Below are positions 16,800-24,386 of a DNA stretch of 33,564 nt, piece by piece. The notes under the pieces were generated by a model. It did no database searches, was not told where the DNA came from, and saw nothing but the letters and a program-made list of their open reading frames with translations. Positions within the stretch are counted from its first letter, which is position 1; every line of letters begins with the position of its first letter. The translations under genes and the position numbers were made by a program. The DNA is from Mesorhizobium escarrei (lineage in GTDB: Bacteria > Pseudomonadota > Alphaproteobacteria > Rhizobiales > Rhizobiaceae). The DNA lies in the NCBI RefSeq assembly GCF_935825525.1, contig NZ_CAKXZT010000148.1, positions 46,739 to 80,302 on the forward strand, written 5' to 3'.

Positions 16800-18074
16800 T
16801 TACTCGGCCGCGATCTGCCGCGGCATGCCGAGCGCTCCGGAATCGTTCAATTCGGCTATCCCCTTGTCGTCATAACCGAGCACTTGGCTGAGGATTTCTT
16901 CGGTATGCTCGCCGAGAAGCGGCGAGCGTTTCACCTCCGAGGGGCTGTCCGACAATTTGATCGGATTGCCCACCGATAGATATTTTCCGCGCGTTGGATG
17001 ATCGACCTCGACCACTGTGCCGGTGGCGCGCAACGACTGATCCTCGGCAAGCTCCTTCATGGAAAGGATCGGGCCAACCGGGATGTCGACTGCGTTGCAG
17101 ATCTCCATCACCTCGAATTTGGTCTTGGTCATCGTCCATTGTTCGATGCGCGCGAAGATCGCGTTCAGCTTCGGCAGGCGCGCTGGCGGCGTCGCGTACT
17201 CCGGATCGGTCTTCCAGGTGGGCTCGCCGATGATGTCGCAGATTTTCTCCCACACCGGCGCCTGCGTGATGAAATAAATGTAGGCGTCGGGATCCTGTTC
17301 CCAACCGTTGCACTTCAGGATGCGGCCGGGCTGGCCGCCGCCTGAATCGTTGCCGGCACGCGGCACGGCGGCGCCGAATGGGACCCCTTCGCCGAACTGG
17401 CTGTATTCCTTCAGCGGTCCGTGCGCGAGGCGCTGCTGGTCGCGCAATTTGACGCGCGCGAGGTTCAGCACGCCGTCCTGCATCGCGCAGGTGACGCGCT
17501 GGCCCTTGCCGGAGTGGGTGCGCTGATAAAGCGCGGTGACGATGCCGAGCGCGAGATGCAGCCCGGTACCGGAATCGCCGATCTGTGCTCCGGTGACCAG
17601 AGGCGGACCGTCGCGGAAGCCGGTGGTCGAGGCCGCGCCGCCTGTGCATTGCGCCACATTCTCATAGACCTTGCAGTCTTCGTAGGGGCCGGGGCCGAAG
17701 CCCTTGATCGAAGCGACGATCATCTTCGGGTTGAGCTTGTTGATTGTTTCCCAGGGAAAGCCCATGCGGTCGAGCACGCCTGGCCCGAAGTTTTCGACCA
17801 GTACGTCGCATTCCTTGATGAGCCGCTCGAGCACTTCCTTGCCCTTGGGGTTCTTGGTGTCGAGGGTGACCGAGCGCTTGTTGTGATTCAGCATGGTGAA
17901 ATACAGGCTGTCCACCTTGGGGATGTCCTGCAATTGTCCGCGCGTGATGTCGCCCGTTCCCGGGCGCTCGATCTTGATCACGTCGGCGCCAAACCATGCG
18001 AGGAGCTGCGTACAGGTCGGGCCGGACTGCACATGAGTGAAGTCGAGGATGCGAACGCCTTCAAGCGCTTTCAT
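16800..18074 (-). CDS. frc: Formyl-CoA:oxalate CoA-transferase
   Basis: This 424-residue class III CoA-transferase moves CoA from formyl-CoA (or succinyl-CoA at start-up) to oxalate, giving oxalyl-CoA. It aligns along its length with Frc/YfdW. Examples are the opening LDFTHVQSGPTCTQLLAWFG, the catalytic aspartate in GAQIGDSGTG (near residue 170), the glycine loop GGGQPG, and the ending PLLGEHTEEIL. A Gln follows TRG, as in the E. coli enzyme. I choose ATG 18074 because AAGGAG is spaced correctly for it; the ATG two codons upstream (18080) is only one base from that site. It follows oxc by 11 bases in one operon, the classical oxalate-degradation pair. Confidence 0.95.
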   Translation of the reverse strand: MKALEGVRILDFTHVQSGPTCTQLLAWFGADVIKIERPGTGDITRGQLQDIPKVDSLYFTMLNHNKRSVTLDTKNPKGKEVLERLIKECDVLVENFGPGVLDRMGFPWETINKLNPKMIVASIKGFGPGPYEDCKVYENVAQCTGGAASTTGFRDGPPLVTGAQIGDSGTGLHLALGIVTALYQRTHSGKGQRVTCAMQDGVLNLARVKLRDQQRLAHGPLKEYSQFGEGVPFGAAVPRAGNDSGGGQPGRILKCNGWEQDPDAYIYFITQAPVWEKICDIIGEPTWKTDPEYATPPARLPKLNAIFARIEQWTMTKTKFEVMEICNAVDIPVGPILSMKELAEDQSLRATGTVVEVDHPTRGKYLSVGNPIKLSDSPSEVKRSPLLGEHTEEILSQVLGYDDKGIAELNDSGALGMPRQIAAE

Positions 18075-18085
18075 GGGCATGCTCC

Positions 18086-19825
18086 TTATTTCTTTTTCAA
18101 TATGCTTTGCGGATTGAGATTGCCGATCCGGCCACTCTCGCTGCCGGCGGCCGGGTCGATCGCCGCGTTGACAAGCGTCGGCTTGCCGGAGTCGATCGCC
18201 GTGTCGACGGCGCGCTTCAGTTCATCGGGTGTCGTCACGTGGACGCCAACTCCGCCAAACGCCTCCATCATTTTGTCGTAGCGCGCGTCCTTGACGAACA
18301 CCGTGGTCGCTGCGTCGGTACCGCCCGTGGGGTTGGCGTCGGTGCCGCGATAGATGCCGTTGTTATTGAAGACCACCACGCAGACCGGCAGATTGTACCG
18401 GCAGATGGTTTCGACCTCCATGCCGGAGAAGCCGAAGGCGGAGTCGCCTTCCACCGCGAGCACCGGCTTTCCGGTCTCGATGGCGGCAGCCACGGCGAAG
18501 CCCATGCCGATGCCCATGACACCCCAGGTGCCGACATCCAGCCGCTTGCGCGGCTGATACATGTCGATGATGCCGCGCGCCAGATCGAGGGTGTTGGCGC
18601 CTTCATTGACGAGGATCGCGTCCGGCCGCTCCCGGATGACGGTCCGCAGCACGCCGAGCGCGCCGTGGAAATCCATCGGGGCCGAATTCTTCATCAGCCG
18701 TGGCGCCATCTTGGCGATGTTTTCTTCCCGCTTCGAATTGACGGCGTCGATCCAGTCCGAAGGGGGAGCCTGCCATGTGTCGCCAATGCCCTCAAGAAGC
18801 GCCGACACGCAGGAGCCGATATCGCCGACCAGCGGCGCGGCGATCTCGACGTTGGAGTCCATCTCCTTCGGCTCGATATCGATCTGGATGAATTTTTTCG
18901 GCGCATCGCCCCAGGTCTTGCCCTTGCCGTGCGACAGCAGCCAGTTGAGGCGGGCGCCGATCAGCATGACCACGTCGCTGTCCTTCAGTACAGTGGAACG
19001 GGCGGCGCCCGCGCACTGCGGATGCGTGTCGGGCAGAAGGCCCTTGGCCATGCTCATCGGCAGGAACGGAACGCCGCTCTTTTCGATCAGGGCGCGGATC
19101 TGGTCATCCGCCTGCGCGTAGGCGGCGCCCTTGCCGAGAATGATCAGCGGCCGCTTGGCGCCCTTCAGCACATCGAGGGCCCGTTTGACGGCGCCCGGAG
19201 CTGGAAGCTGGGCCGGGGCCGGATCGATGACCTCGACGAGCGAGTTGGCCCCAGCCTCGGCGTCCATCACCTGGCCGAAAAGCTTGGCGGGCAGATCGAG
19301 GTAGACGCCTCCAGGACGTCCGGAAACGGCGGCCCGGATCGCGCGCGCCACGCCGATGCCGATGTCGGCGGCATGCAGCACGCGGAAGGCTGCCTTGCAG
19401 AGCGGCTTAGCGATGGCCAACTGGTCCATCTCCTCGTAGTCGCCCTGCTGCAGGTCGACGATCTCGCGCTCGGACGAGCCCGAGATCAGGATCATTGGAA
19501 AGCAGTTGGTGGTGGCATTGGCCAGCGCCGTCAGGCCGTTGAGGAAGCCCGGGGCCGACACCGTCAGACAGATACCGGGCCTTTTCGTCAGGAAACCGGC
19601 GATCGCCGCCGCGTTGCCGGCATGCTGTTCGTGCCGGAACGAGATGACGCGGATGCCTTCAGCCTGCGCCATGCGGCCGAAATCTGTGATCGGGATGCCG
19701 GGCACTCCGTAGATCGTCTTGACGCCGTTGAGCTTGAGCGCATCGATGATGAGATGGAAGCCGTCGGTGAGCTCATGCTCGGCGCCGGCTGTATTCGCGT
19801 CTATACTTTGTATCATCGCGGACAT
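18086..19825 (-). CDS. oxc: Oxalyl-CoA decarboxylase
   Basis: This 579-residue thiamine-diphosphate enzyme converts oxalyl-CoA to formyl-CoA and CO2. It matches Oxalobacter Oxc closely: ELTDGFHLIIDALKLNG at the start, RHEQHAGNAAAIAG with the cofactor-activating Glu, GSSEREIVDLQQGDYEEMDQ, the metal/diphosphate motif GDSAFGFSGMEVETICRYNLP...NNNG, and the C-terminal ESGRI loop whose Ser and Arg contact substrate in the Oxalobacter enzyme. The start at ATG 19825 is supported by GGGAGAGAG; the frame extends to GTG 19897 without homology. It is the first large gene of the - strand operon. A 35-residue upstream reading frame lies in its leader, and GntR-type operator site 2 lies about 290 bases upstream. 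Confidence 0.96.
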   Translation of the reverse strand: MSAMIQSIDANTAGAEHELTDGFHLIIDALKLNGVKTIYGVPGIPITDFGRMAQAEGIRVISFRHEQHAGNAAAIAGFLTKRPGICLTVSAPGFLNGLTALANATTNCFPMILISGSSEREIVDLQQGDYEEMDQLAIAKPLCKAAFRVLHAADIGIGVARAIRAAVSGRPGGVYLDLPAKLFGQVMDAEAGANSLVEVIDPAPAQLPAPGAVKRALDVLKGAKRPLIILGKGAAYAQADDQIRALIEKSGVPFLPMSMAKGLLPDTHPQCAGAARSTVLKDSDVVMLIGARLNWLLSHGKGKTWGDAPKKFIQIDIEPKEMDSNVEIAAPLVGDIGSCVSALLEGIGDTWQAPPSDWIDAVNSKREENIAKMAPRLMKNSAPMDFHGALGVLRTVIRERPDAILVNEGANTLDLARGIIDMYQPRKRLDVGTWGVMGIGMGFAVAAAIETGKPVLAVEGDSAFGFSGMEVETICRYNLPVCVVVFNNNGIYRGTDANPTGGTDAATTVFVKDARYDKMMEAFGGVGVHVTTPDELKRAVDTAIDSGKPTLVNAAIDPAAGSESGRIGNLNPQSILKKK

Positions 19826-19909
19826 TCCGCTCTCTCCCAGATCTTTCGCTCTATCAATTTCCGCCATGTTCCCTGGAGCGCGGACAACGGTCCGCACCTG
19901 GCGCGGTCT

Positions 19910-20017
19910 TCATCCCGCGTCGAGGCGACCGTCAAGGATGTCGATGATGTGGCTGTCGCGCGGGATGACGTCGTCGCCTCCCAATCGTGCTTGTTCAACT
20001 TTGGCGACGAGCATCAT
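19910..20017 (-). CDS. Small upstream ORF in the oxc leader, 35 residues
   Basis: This 35-residue frame begins MMLVAKVEQARLGGDD and ends DILDGRLDAG. An excellent ribosome site (AAGGGAGGA) lies just before ATG 20017, and most codons end in C or G like neighbouring genes. It sits between operator site 2 and oxc, ending 84 bases before oxc. I recognise no homologue. It may be a leader peptide, a small regulatory protein, or the remnant of a larger gene. The evidence is the ribosome site and codon bias only. Confidence 0.45.
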   Translation of the reverse strand: MMLVAKVEQARLGGDDVIPRDSHIIDILDGRLDAG

Positions 20018-20115
20018 AAGTCCTCCCTTGCCCCTTTCGTCTCAGGCGCTTGGCGACGTGGCACCCCACGAGAAGCGCCAGACCGCTTTTCTGCGGATCG
20101 GGTCTTAGTGATCTC

Positions 20116-20132
20116 TGGCATAATAAATACCA
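20116..20132 (-). promoter_or_regulatory. GntR-type operator site 2 (oxc side)
   Basis: TGGCATAATAAATACCA fits TGGYAT-N5-ATRCCA; the arms differ from perfect symmetry at one position. Being the left of the two sites in the divergent region, it is assigned to the oxc-frc transcript. Confidence 0.65.
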
Positions 20133-20204
20133 AAAGTCAAACCCGCGAAATCGGCCAAAAACTAGGCTTGATTCGCGGCTGATGTCTGTTACAGTTTGTC
20201 TCCT

Positions 20205-20221
20205 TGGCATTCAGTATACCA
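20205..20221 (+). promoter_or_regulatory. GntR-type operator site 3 (tctC side)
   Basis: TGGCATTCAGTATACCA fits TGGYAT-N5-ATRCCA; with flanking bases the arms extend to eight positions with one mismatch (20203-20223). It lies 125 bases before the tctC start codon. Confidence 0.65.
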
Positions 20222-20346
20222 AGAACTGAGGAGGAATTTAGCCCCGTCGAGAGTTGGGCTTTGGGCGACGGGAGGCTCTACTTAACAGCGGCACGGAAAA
20301 AATAACGGGCGGCCGTGGCCATTCAGCAACCTGGGAGGAAGCTAAC

Positions 20347-21345
20347 ATGAAACTTGCAAAGACGCTGGCGACGGCGCTGACGACAGTGGCTATTTTTGGT
20401 TTTGCGGCGGCAGGCCCGTGCTGGGCGGAGTGGAAACCGAAGAAAACCGTCGAGTTCATCATTCCAGCGGGTACCGGCGGCGGCGCCGATCAGATGGCGC
20501 GAATGATTCAGGGGGTTATTCAGAAGCACCAGCTTATGGATCAGCCCATGGTAGTCATCAACAAATCCGGCGGCGCCGGCGCCGAGGGCTTCATGGATGT
20601 CAAGGGCTCGGCCGGCAACGAGCACAAGATCATCATCACGCTATCCAACCTGTTCACGACACCGCTCGCCACCGGCGTGCCATTCAGCTGGGAAGACTTG
20701 ACGCCGGTCTCCATGCTGGCGCTCGACAACTTCGTCCTATGGGTGAATTCGAGCTCGCCCTACCAATCCGCCAAGGACTATGTCGATGCCGTGAAAGCGG
20801 GCGCCGACAGCCAGTTCAAGATGGCCGGCACCGGTTCGAAGCAGGAGGATCAGATCGTCACCGTGGCGATCGAGCAGGTCGCCGGCAAGAAGCTCACCTA
20901 TGTGCCGTTCAAGGGCGGCGGCGACGTCGCCAAGCAGCTGGTCGGCGGGCACATCGATTCAACGGTCAACAACCCGATCGAGGCTGTTTCTTTCTGGCAA
21001 GCCGGTAACCTGCGGCCGCTCTGTGTCTTCGCCGCCTCGCGTATCGAGGCACAAGGTACGGCGAAATGGCAGGATATCCCGACCTGCAAGGAAGCTGGCG
21101 TCGGCATCGAATACCAGATGCTGCGCGGCATCTTCATGTCTCCGGGCGTCAGCCAGGAAGTGGTCGACTACTATGTCGGACTGTTCCAAATGGTACGCGA
21201 AACCCAGGAATGGAAAGACTTCATGGCGAAGGGCGCGTTTACTCAGACCTTCCTGAGCGGGGATGAATACAAAAAGTGGGTCGCTGATGCAGCCGTGGTG
21301 CACAAGGACCTGATGACCAAAGCGGGTTTTATAGCCGCCAACTGA
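20347..21345 (+). CDS. tctC: Tripartite tricarboxylate transporter, binding protein TctC
   Basis: This 332-residue secreted binding protein starts at ATG 20347 behind GGGAGGAAGC; upstream in-frame codons are discarded because the signal peptide begins here. The signal covers about residues 1-27 (KTLATALTTVAIFGFAAAGPCWA, cleavage after AWA-like CWA). The mature part shows the TctC/Bug pattern: VEFIIPAGTGGGADQMAR, VVINKSGGAGAEGF and YVPFKGGGDVAKQLVGGHID. Such proteins bind di- or tricarboxylates and feed the TctAB membrane complex. Placement in an operon divergent from oxc-frc and sharing the same operator makes oxalate or a related dicarboxylate the likely ligand; this is inference. Confidence 0.93.
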   Translation: MKLAKTLATALTTVAIFGFAAAGPCWAEWKPKKTVEFIIPAGTGGGADQMARMIQGVIQKHQLMDQPMVVINKSGGAGAEGFMDVKGSAGNEHKIIITLSNLFTTPLATGVPFSWEDLTPVSMLALDNFVLWVNSSSPYQSAKDYVDAVKAGADSQFKMAGTGSKQEDQIVTVAIEQVAGKKLTYVPFKGGGDVAKQLVGGHIDSTVNNPIEAVSFWQAGNLRPLCVFAASRIEAQGTAKWQDIPTCKEAGVGIEYQMLRGIFMSPGVSQEVVDYYVGLFQMVRETQEWKDFMAKGAFTQTFLSGDEYKKWVADAAVVHKDLMTKAGFIAAN

Positions 21346-21354
21346 AGGCGCCAC

Positions 21355-21383
21355 CGGTCCGGGGCCGGCAAAGCCTCGGACCG
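21355..21383 (+). promoter_or_regulatory. Intercistronic stem-loop between tctC and tctB
   Basis: CGGTCCG at 21355-21361 pairs exactly with CGGACCG at 21377-21383, and GGC/GCC continue the stem past one mismatch. No T-run follows. As in the peptide ABC operon, it lies just after the binding-protein gene and probably allows higher expression of the binding protein than of the membrane subunits. Confidence 0.6.
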
Positions 21384-21424
21384 CCCGCCCGATATCGCAA
21401 CAGCACCTTCTATAGGAGGCACGG

Positions 21425-21988
21425 ATGTTCATGGAGCGCGAGCAGAACCTCGTTCCCGAAAGCTTGCCCGGCGACGGGGAAAAGACCACCCCGGTCAGCG
21501 ACGCGGGGCTTACGGTTACAATGAAAACGATGGAACTAGTCGTTGCCGGCCTCTTGATGCTGGTCGCTGCGATCGTCATGTATGACAGCGTCCGCGTGGG
21601 TGCAGGCTGGGCCTTTGACGGACCGCAGGCCGGCTACTTTCCCTTCTTCATCGGCTTGATCCTGTTTGCGGCTAGTGCAGTGACTTTCGGCATCAACCTG
21701 TTCAGTCGCACGGCCGATCTTTCCAATTTCGTGACCAAGCCGGCCCTTCTGCTGGTGGCCAAGGTACTCGCGCCAACGGTCATATATCTCATTGTGATGT
21801 ACTACGTAGGCATCTACATCGCCTCCGCTCTCTACATCTGTTTCTTCATGATGTGGTTGGGCAAATATTCGATCCGCAAGGCTGCGCCCGTCGCAATCGC
21901 GATCCCCCTCGTTCTCTTCTGGCTGTTCGAGATCGCCTTTCTGATCCCGTTGCCCAAAGGTCCGCTGGAGGCTGCACTCGGCTTCTGA
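21425..21988 (+). CDS. tctB: Tripartite tricarboxylate transporter, TctB subunit
   Basis: This 187-residue small membrane subunit has four predicted helices: LVVAGLLMLVAAIVMYDSV, YFPFFIGLILFAASAVTF, LVAKVLAPTVIYLIVMYYVGIYIASALY and VAIAIPLVLFWLFEIAFLIPLP. The GPQAGYFPFFIG motif after the first helix is characteristic of TctB. AGGAGGCACGG before the ATG is a strong ribosome site. The N-terminal 33 residues are hydrophilic and variable, as usual. It partners with TctA, encoded 41 bases downstream. Confidence 0.92.
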   Translation: MFMEREQNLVPESLPGDGEKTTPVSDAGLTVTMKTMELVVAGLLMLVAAIVMYDSVRVGAGWAFDGPQAGYFPFFIGLILFAASAVTFGINLFSRTADLSNFVTKPALLLVAKVLAPTVIYLIVMYYVGIYIASALYICFFMMWLGKYSIRKAAPVAIAIPLVLFWLFEIAFLIPLPKGPLEAALGF

Positions 21989-22029
21989 GAATTCGGGCCC
22001 CTAGACCAAGATTCGAGGACGAAATCCCC

Positions 22030-23547
22030 ATGGATGCATTCCTTTCGCTCATTCACGGCTTTGGCGTTCTCGCCGACCCCATGAATATCGTCTACATGTG
22101 CGTTGGCGTTGTGCTCGGCGTGCTGATCGGCGTATTGCCGGGGCTTGGTGGCGCAAACGGCGTTGCCATACTCCTGCCGCTCACCTTTTCGATGTCGCCC
22201 ACCGCGGCGATCATCATGCTCTCCTCGATTTACTGGGGCGCGCTGTTCGGTGGCGCGATCACCTCCGTCCTGTTCAACATTCCCGGGGAGCCGTGGTCGG
22301 TAGCCACCACCTTCGACGGCCATCCCATGGCCCAGCAGGGCAAGGCCGACGAGGCGCTGACCGCCGCGTTTACCTCATCCTTCATCGGCGCGCTGCTTGC
22401 CGTTATAGTGATCACCTTCCTCGCGCCGGTGGTAGCCGGCTTTGCGTTGCGCTTCGGACCCGCCGAGTTCTTCGCCGTACAACTTCTCACGTTCTGCAGT
22501 TTCGTCGGCATGGGTCGCGAGTCGCCGTTCAAGGTGCTGGCCGCCATGACGCTCGGTTTTGCGCTGGCGGCCGTGGGACTAGACTCGGTCACCGGACAAC
22601 TGCGCATGACGTTCGGCACGGTCGAGCTCATGCGTGGCTTCGATTTCCTGATCGCGGTCATCGGCCTCTTCGGAATCGGCGAGATCCTACTCACCATGGA
22701 GGAGGGACTGTCATTTCGAGGCAAGAGCACCACCATCACGCTGCGTTCGGTGATGAATACCTGGATTCGCTTGCCGCGTTTCTGGGTTACCTATCTGCGG
22801 TCAGCGGCTGTGGGCTGCTGGCTTGGCATCACTCCAGGTGGCGCAACGCCAGCTTCGTTCATGAGCTACGGGCTCGCCCGCCGCTTTTCGAAGGACCCGG
22901 GCAATTTTGGCAAAGGCGAAATCGAAGGCGTGGTGGCGCCAGAGACGGCGGCTCATGCCGCAGGCACAAGCGCGCTGCTCCCGATGCTGACGCTCGGCAT
23001 CCCCGGCTCGCCCACCGCGGCGGTGATGCTGGGCGGCTTGCTTATCTGGGGCCTGCAGCCCGGTCCCATGTTGTTCATAGAGCAAAAGGATTTTGTATGG
23101 GGCCTCATCGCCTCGATGTATCTTTCCAACGTCATCGGCTTCCTGATCGTCCTAACGACTGTGCCCCTCTGGGCGTCGATCCTGCGCATTCCGTTCTCGA
23201 TCATTGCGCCAGTGATAATCGTGCTCTGCTGCATCGGCGCCTACACCGTCCACAACGCCTTTCTCGACGTCGTCATCATGCTGTTCTTCGGCGTCATCGG
23301 CTACGTGTTCAAGAAGCTTCATTACCCGCTGGCGCCGCTGGTGCTCGCGCTCGTACTGGGTGACATGGCGGAAAGCTCGTTCCGGCAATCAATGCTGATC
23401 TCGCAAGGAGACATGTCCATCTTCTGGTCCAACTGGCTCGTGGGCTCGATCTGCTCCCTGGCTCTTGCCATGCTGTTCTGGCCGCTCATTGCCCTCATGC
23501 TCGACAAGTTGCGGGGCGGTGGGCGCTTCTCGCCTGGTGGAGCCTGA
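22030..23547 (+). CDS. tctA: Tripartite tricarboxylate transporter, TctA subunit
   Basis: This 505-residue large membrane subunit of the transporter has about twelve helices. The start at ATG 22030 is preceded by GAGGA. Family hallmarks are VLGVLIGVLPGLGGANGVAILLPLTF in the first repeat, YWGALFGGAITSVLFNIPGEPWSVATTFDGHPMAQQGKA, and in the second half ETAAHAAGTSALLPMLTLGIPGSPTAAVMLGG. It forms the ion-coupled channel receiving substrate from TctC. The stop codon is three bases from the next start, so the TerC-family gene is translationally coupled to it. Confidence 0.95.
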   Translation: MDAFLSLIHGFGVLADPMNIVYMCVGVVLGVLIGVLPGLGGANGVAILLPLTFSMSPTAAIIMLSSIYWGALFGGAITSVLFNIPGEPWSVATTFDGHPMAQQGKADEALTAAFTSSFIGALLAVIVITFLAPVVAGFALRFGPAEFFAVQLLTFCSFVGMGRESPFKVLAAMTLGFALAAVGLDSVTGQLRMTFGTVELMRGFDFLIAVIGLFGIGEILLTMEEGLSFRGKSTTITLRSVMNTWIRLPRFWVTYLRSAAVGCWLGITPGGATPASFMSYGLARRFSKDPGNFGKGEIEGVVAPETAAHAAGTSALLPMLTLGIPGSPTAAVMLGGLLIWGLQPGPMLFIEQKDFVWGLIASMYLSNVIGFLIVLTTVPLWASILRIPFSIIAPVIIVLCCIGAYTVHNAFLDVVIMLFFGVIGYVFKKLHYPLAPLVLALVLGDMAESSFRQSMLISQGDMSIFWSNWLVGSICSLALAMLFWPLIALMLDKLRGGGRFSPGGA

Positions 23548-23550
23548 GCC

Positions 23551-24255
23551 ATGGAATTCGGCACGCCAGCTTTCGGGGCGGGACTACTGCAGATTATCGG
23601 CATCGATATCGTCCTGTCGGGCGACAATGCCCTCGTCATCGCGCTCGCGTGCCGATCGTTGCCGACAAACCAACGGAAATGGGGCATCCTGCTCGGCACG
23701 GGGGCGGCGATCGCCTTGCGCATCGCCTTTGCCGCCGCCATCGTCTATGTGCTCGAGATTCCGCTTCTCAAGTTTGCGGGCGCGTTGCTGCTGGTGTGGG
23801 TCGCGATCAAACTCGTCGTCCCGGAACAGGACGGAACGGCGTCGGCCTCCGGAAAGCACGAGGCGACCACTCTCTGGGAGGCGGTCCGCATTGTCGCTAT
23901 CGCCGATGCGGTGATGAGCCTGGATAATGTCCTCGCGGTCGCCGCCGCGGCCAAAGGCAGCGTGATGCTGCTTGCGCTTGGCATCGCCATCTCCATCCCG
24001 CTGATGGTTGTGGGCAGCGCCATGATGCTGTGGCTGCTGGATCGCGTTCCGTTGCTTGCTGTCGCCGGATCAGGGCTCCTCGGCTGGATCGCCGGCGGGC
24101 TCGCAGCACATGACCCGATTGTCGGCCCATGGATTGCCGCGCAAGTTTCGTGGCTTCCTGTGGCGCTTCCATATCTGACCTGCATCGGCGTGATGGCATT
24201 CGGCCTGGTGCTGCGCCGACGCGCGGCGACGGTAGCCGCGGGACAAACGCCCTGA
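23551..24255 (+). CDS. TerC-family membrane protein (YjbE type)
   Basis: This 234-residue integral membrane protein of the TerC/YjbE group has about seven helices. The two family acidic motifs within membrane segments are present: IDIVLSGDNALVIALA near the N-terminus and IADAVMSLDNVLAVAAAA in the middle. TerC-like proteins are linked to manganese or other divalent metal export and to metalation of exported enzymes. It begins three bases after tctA and is the last gene of the operon. A metal-efflux protein tied to a carboxylate importer is unusual. If the substrate is oxalate, which chelates Mn and Ca, it may remove co-imported metal; that is inference. Confidence 0.88.
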   Translation: MEFGTPAFGAGLLQIIGIDIVLSGDNALVIALACRSLPTNQRKWGILLGTGAAIALRIAFAAAIVYVLEIPLLKFAGALLLVWVAIKLVVPEQDGTASASGKHEATTLWEAVRIVAIADAVMSLDNVLAVAAAAKGSVMLLALGIAISIPLMVVGSAMMLWLLDRVPLLAVAGSGLLGWIAGGLAAHDPIVGPWIAAQVSWLPVALPYLTCIGVMAFGLVLRRRAATVAAGQTP

Positions 24256-24266
24256 ACAGGAAAGGC

Positions 24267-24298
24267 TTGACAGCTTTCTTCTGGTATACAAAATGCCA
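24267..24298 (+). promoter_or_regulatory. Promoter element and GntR-type operator site 4
   Basis: A perfect TTGACA lies at 24267-24272. The dyad TGGTATACAAAATGCCA follows at 24282-24298 and fits TGGYAT-N5-ATRCCA. The -10 is uncertain: TATACA at 24285-24290 is close in sequence but only 12 bases from the -35. The site lies 89 bases before the acyl-CoA ligase start. Confidence 0.65.
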
Positions 24299-24386
24299 AA
24301 GCAACGACACGGCTTCCGTCTAAGCGCTGCCGGTAGCTCGGAATCGACGATACCGCCCACCACCGGCGATCATCATGGAGGATATC

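Larger units (their letters stand above)
19826..20346. other. Divergent control region, oxc and tctC operons
   Basis: This 521-base region separates the oxc operon (left, - strand) and the transporter operon (right, + strand). It contains two copies of the GntR-type dyad, at 20116-20132 and 20205-20221, whose centres are 89 bases apart, presumably one per promoter. The left 300 bases would be transcribed as the oxc leader and contain a small reading frame (19910-20017). The transporter leader is about 125 bases. Confidence 0.7.

Noticed and set aside
18107..20182. A 691-residue open frame on the + strand opposite oxc
   Set aside because: The - strand encodes unmistakable oxalyl-CoA decarboxylase here; the + strand frame is His/Asp/Arg-rich antisense reading without homology.
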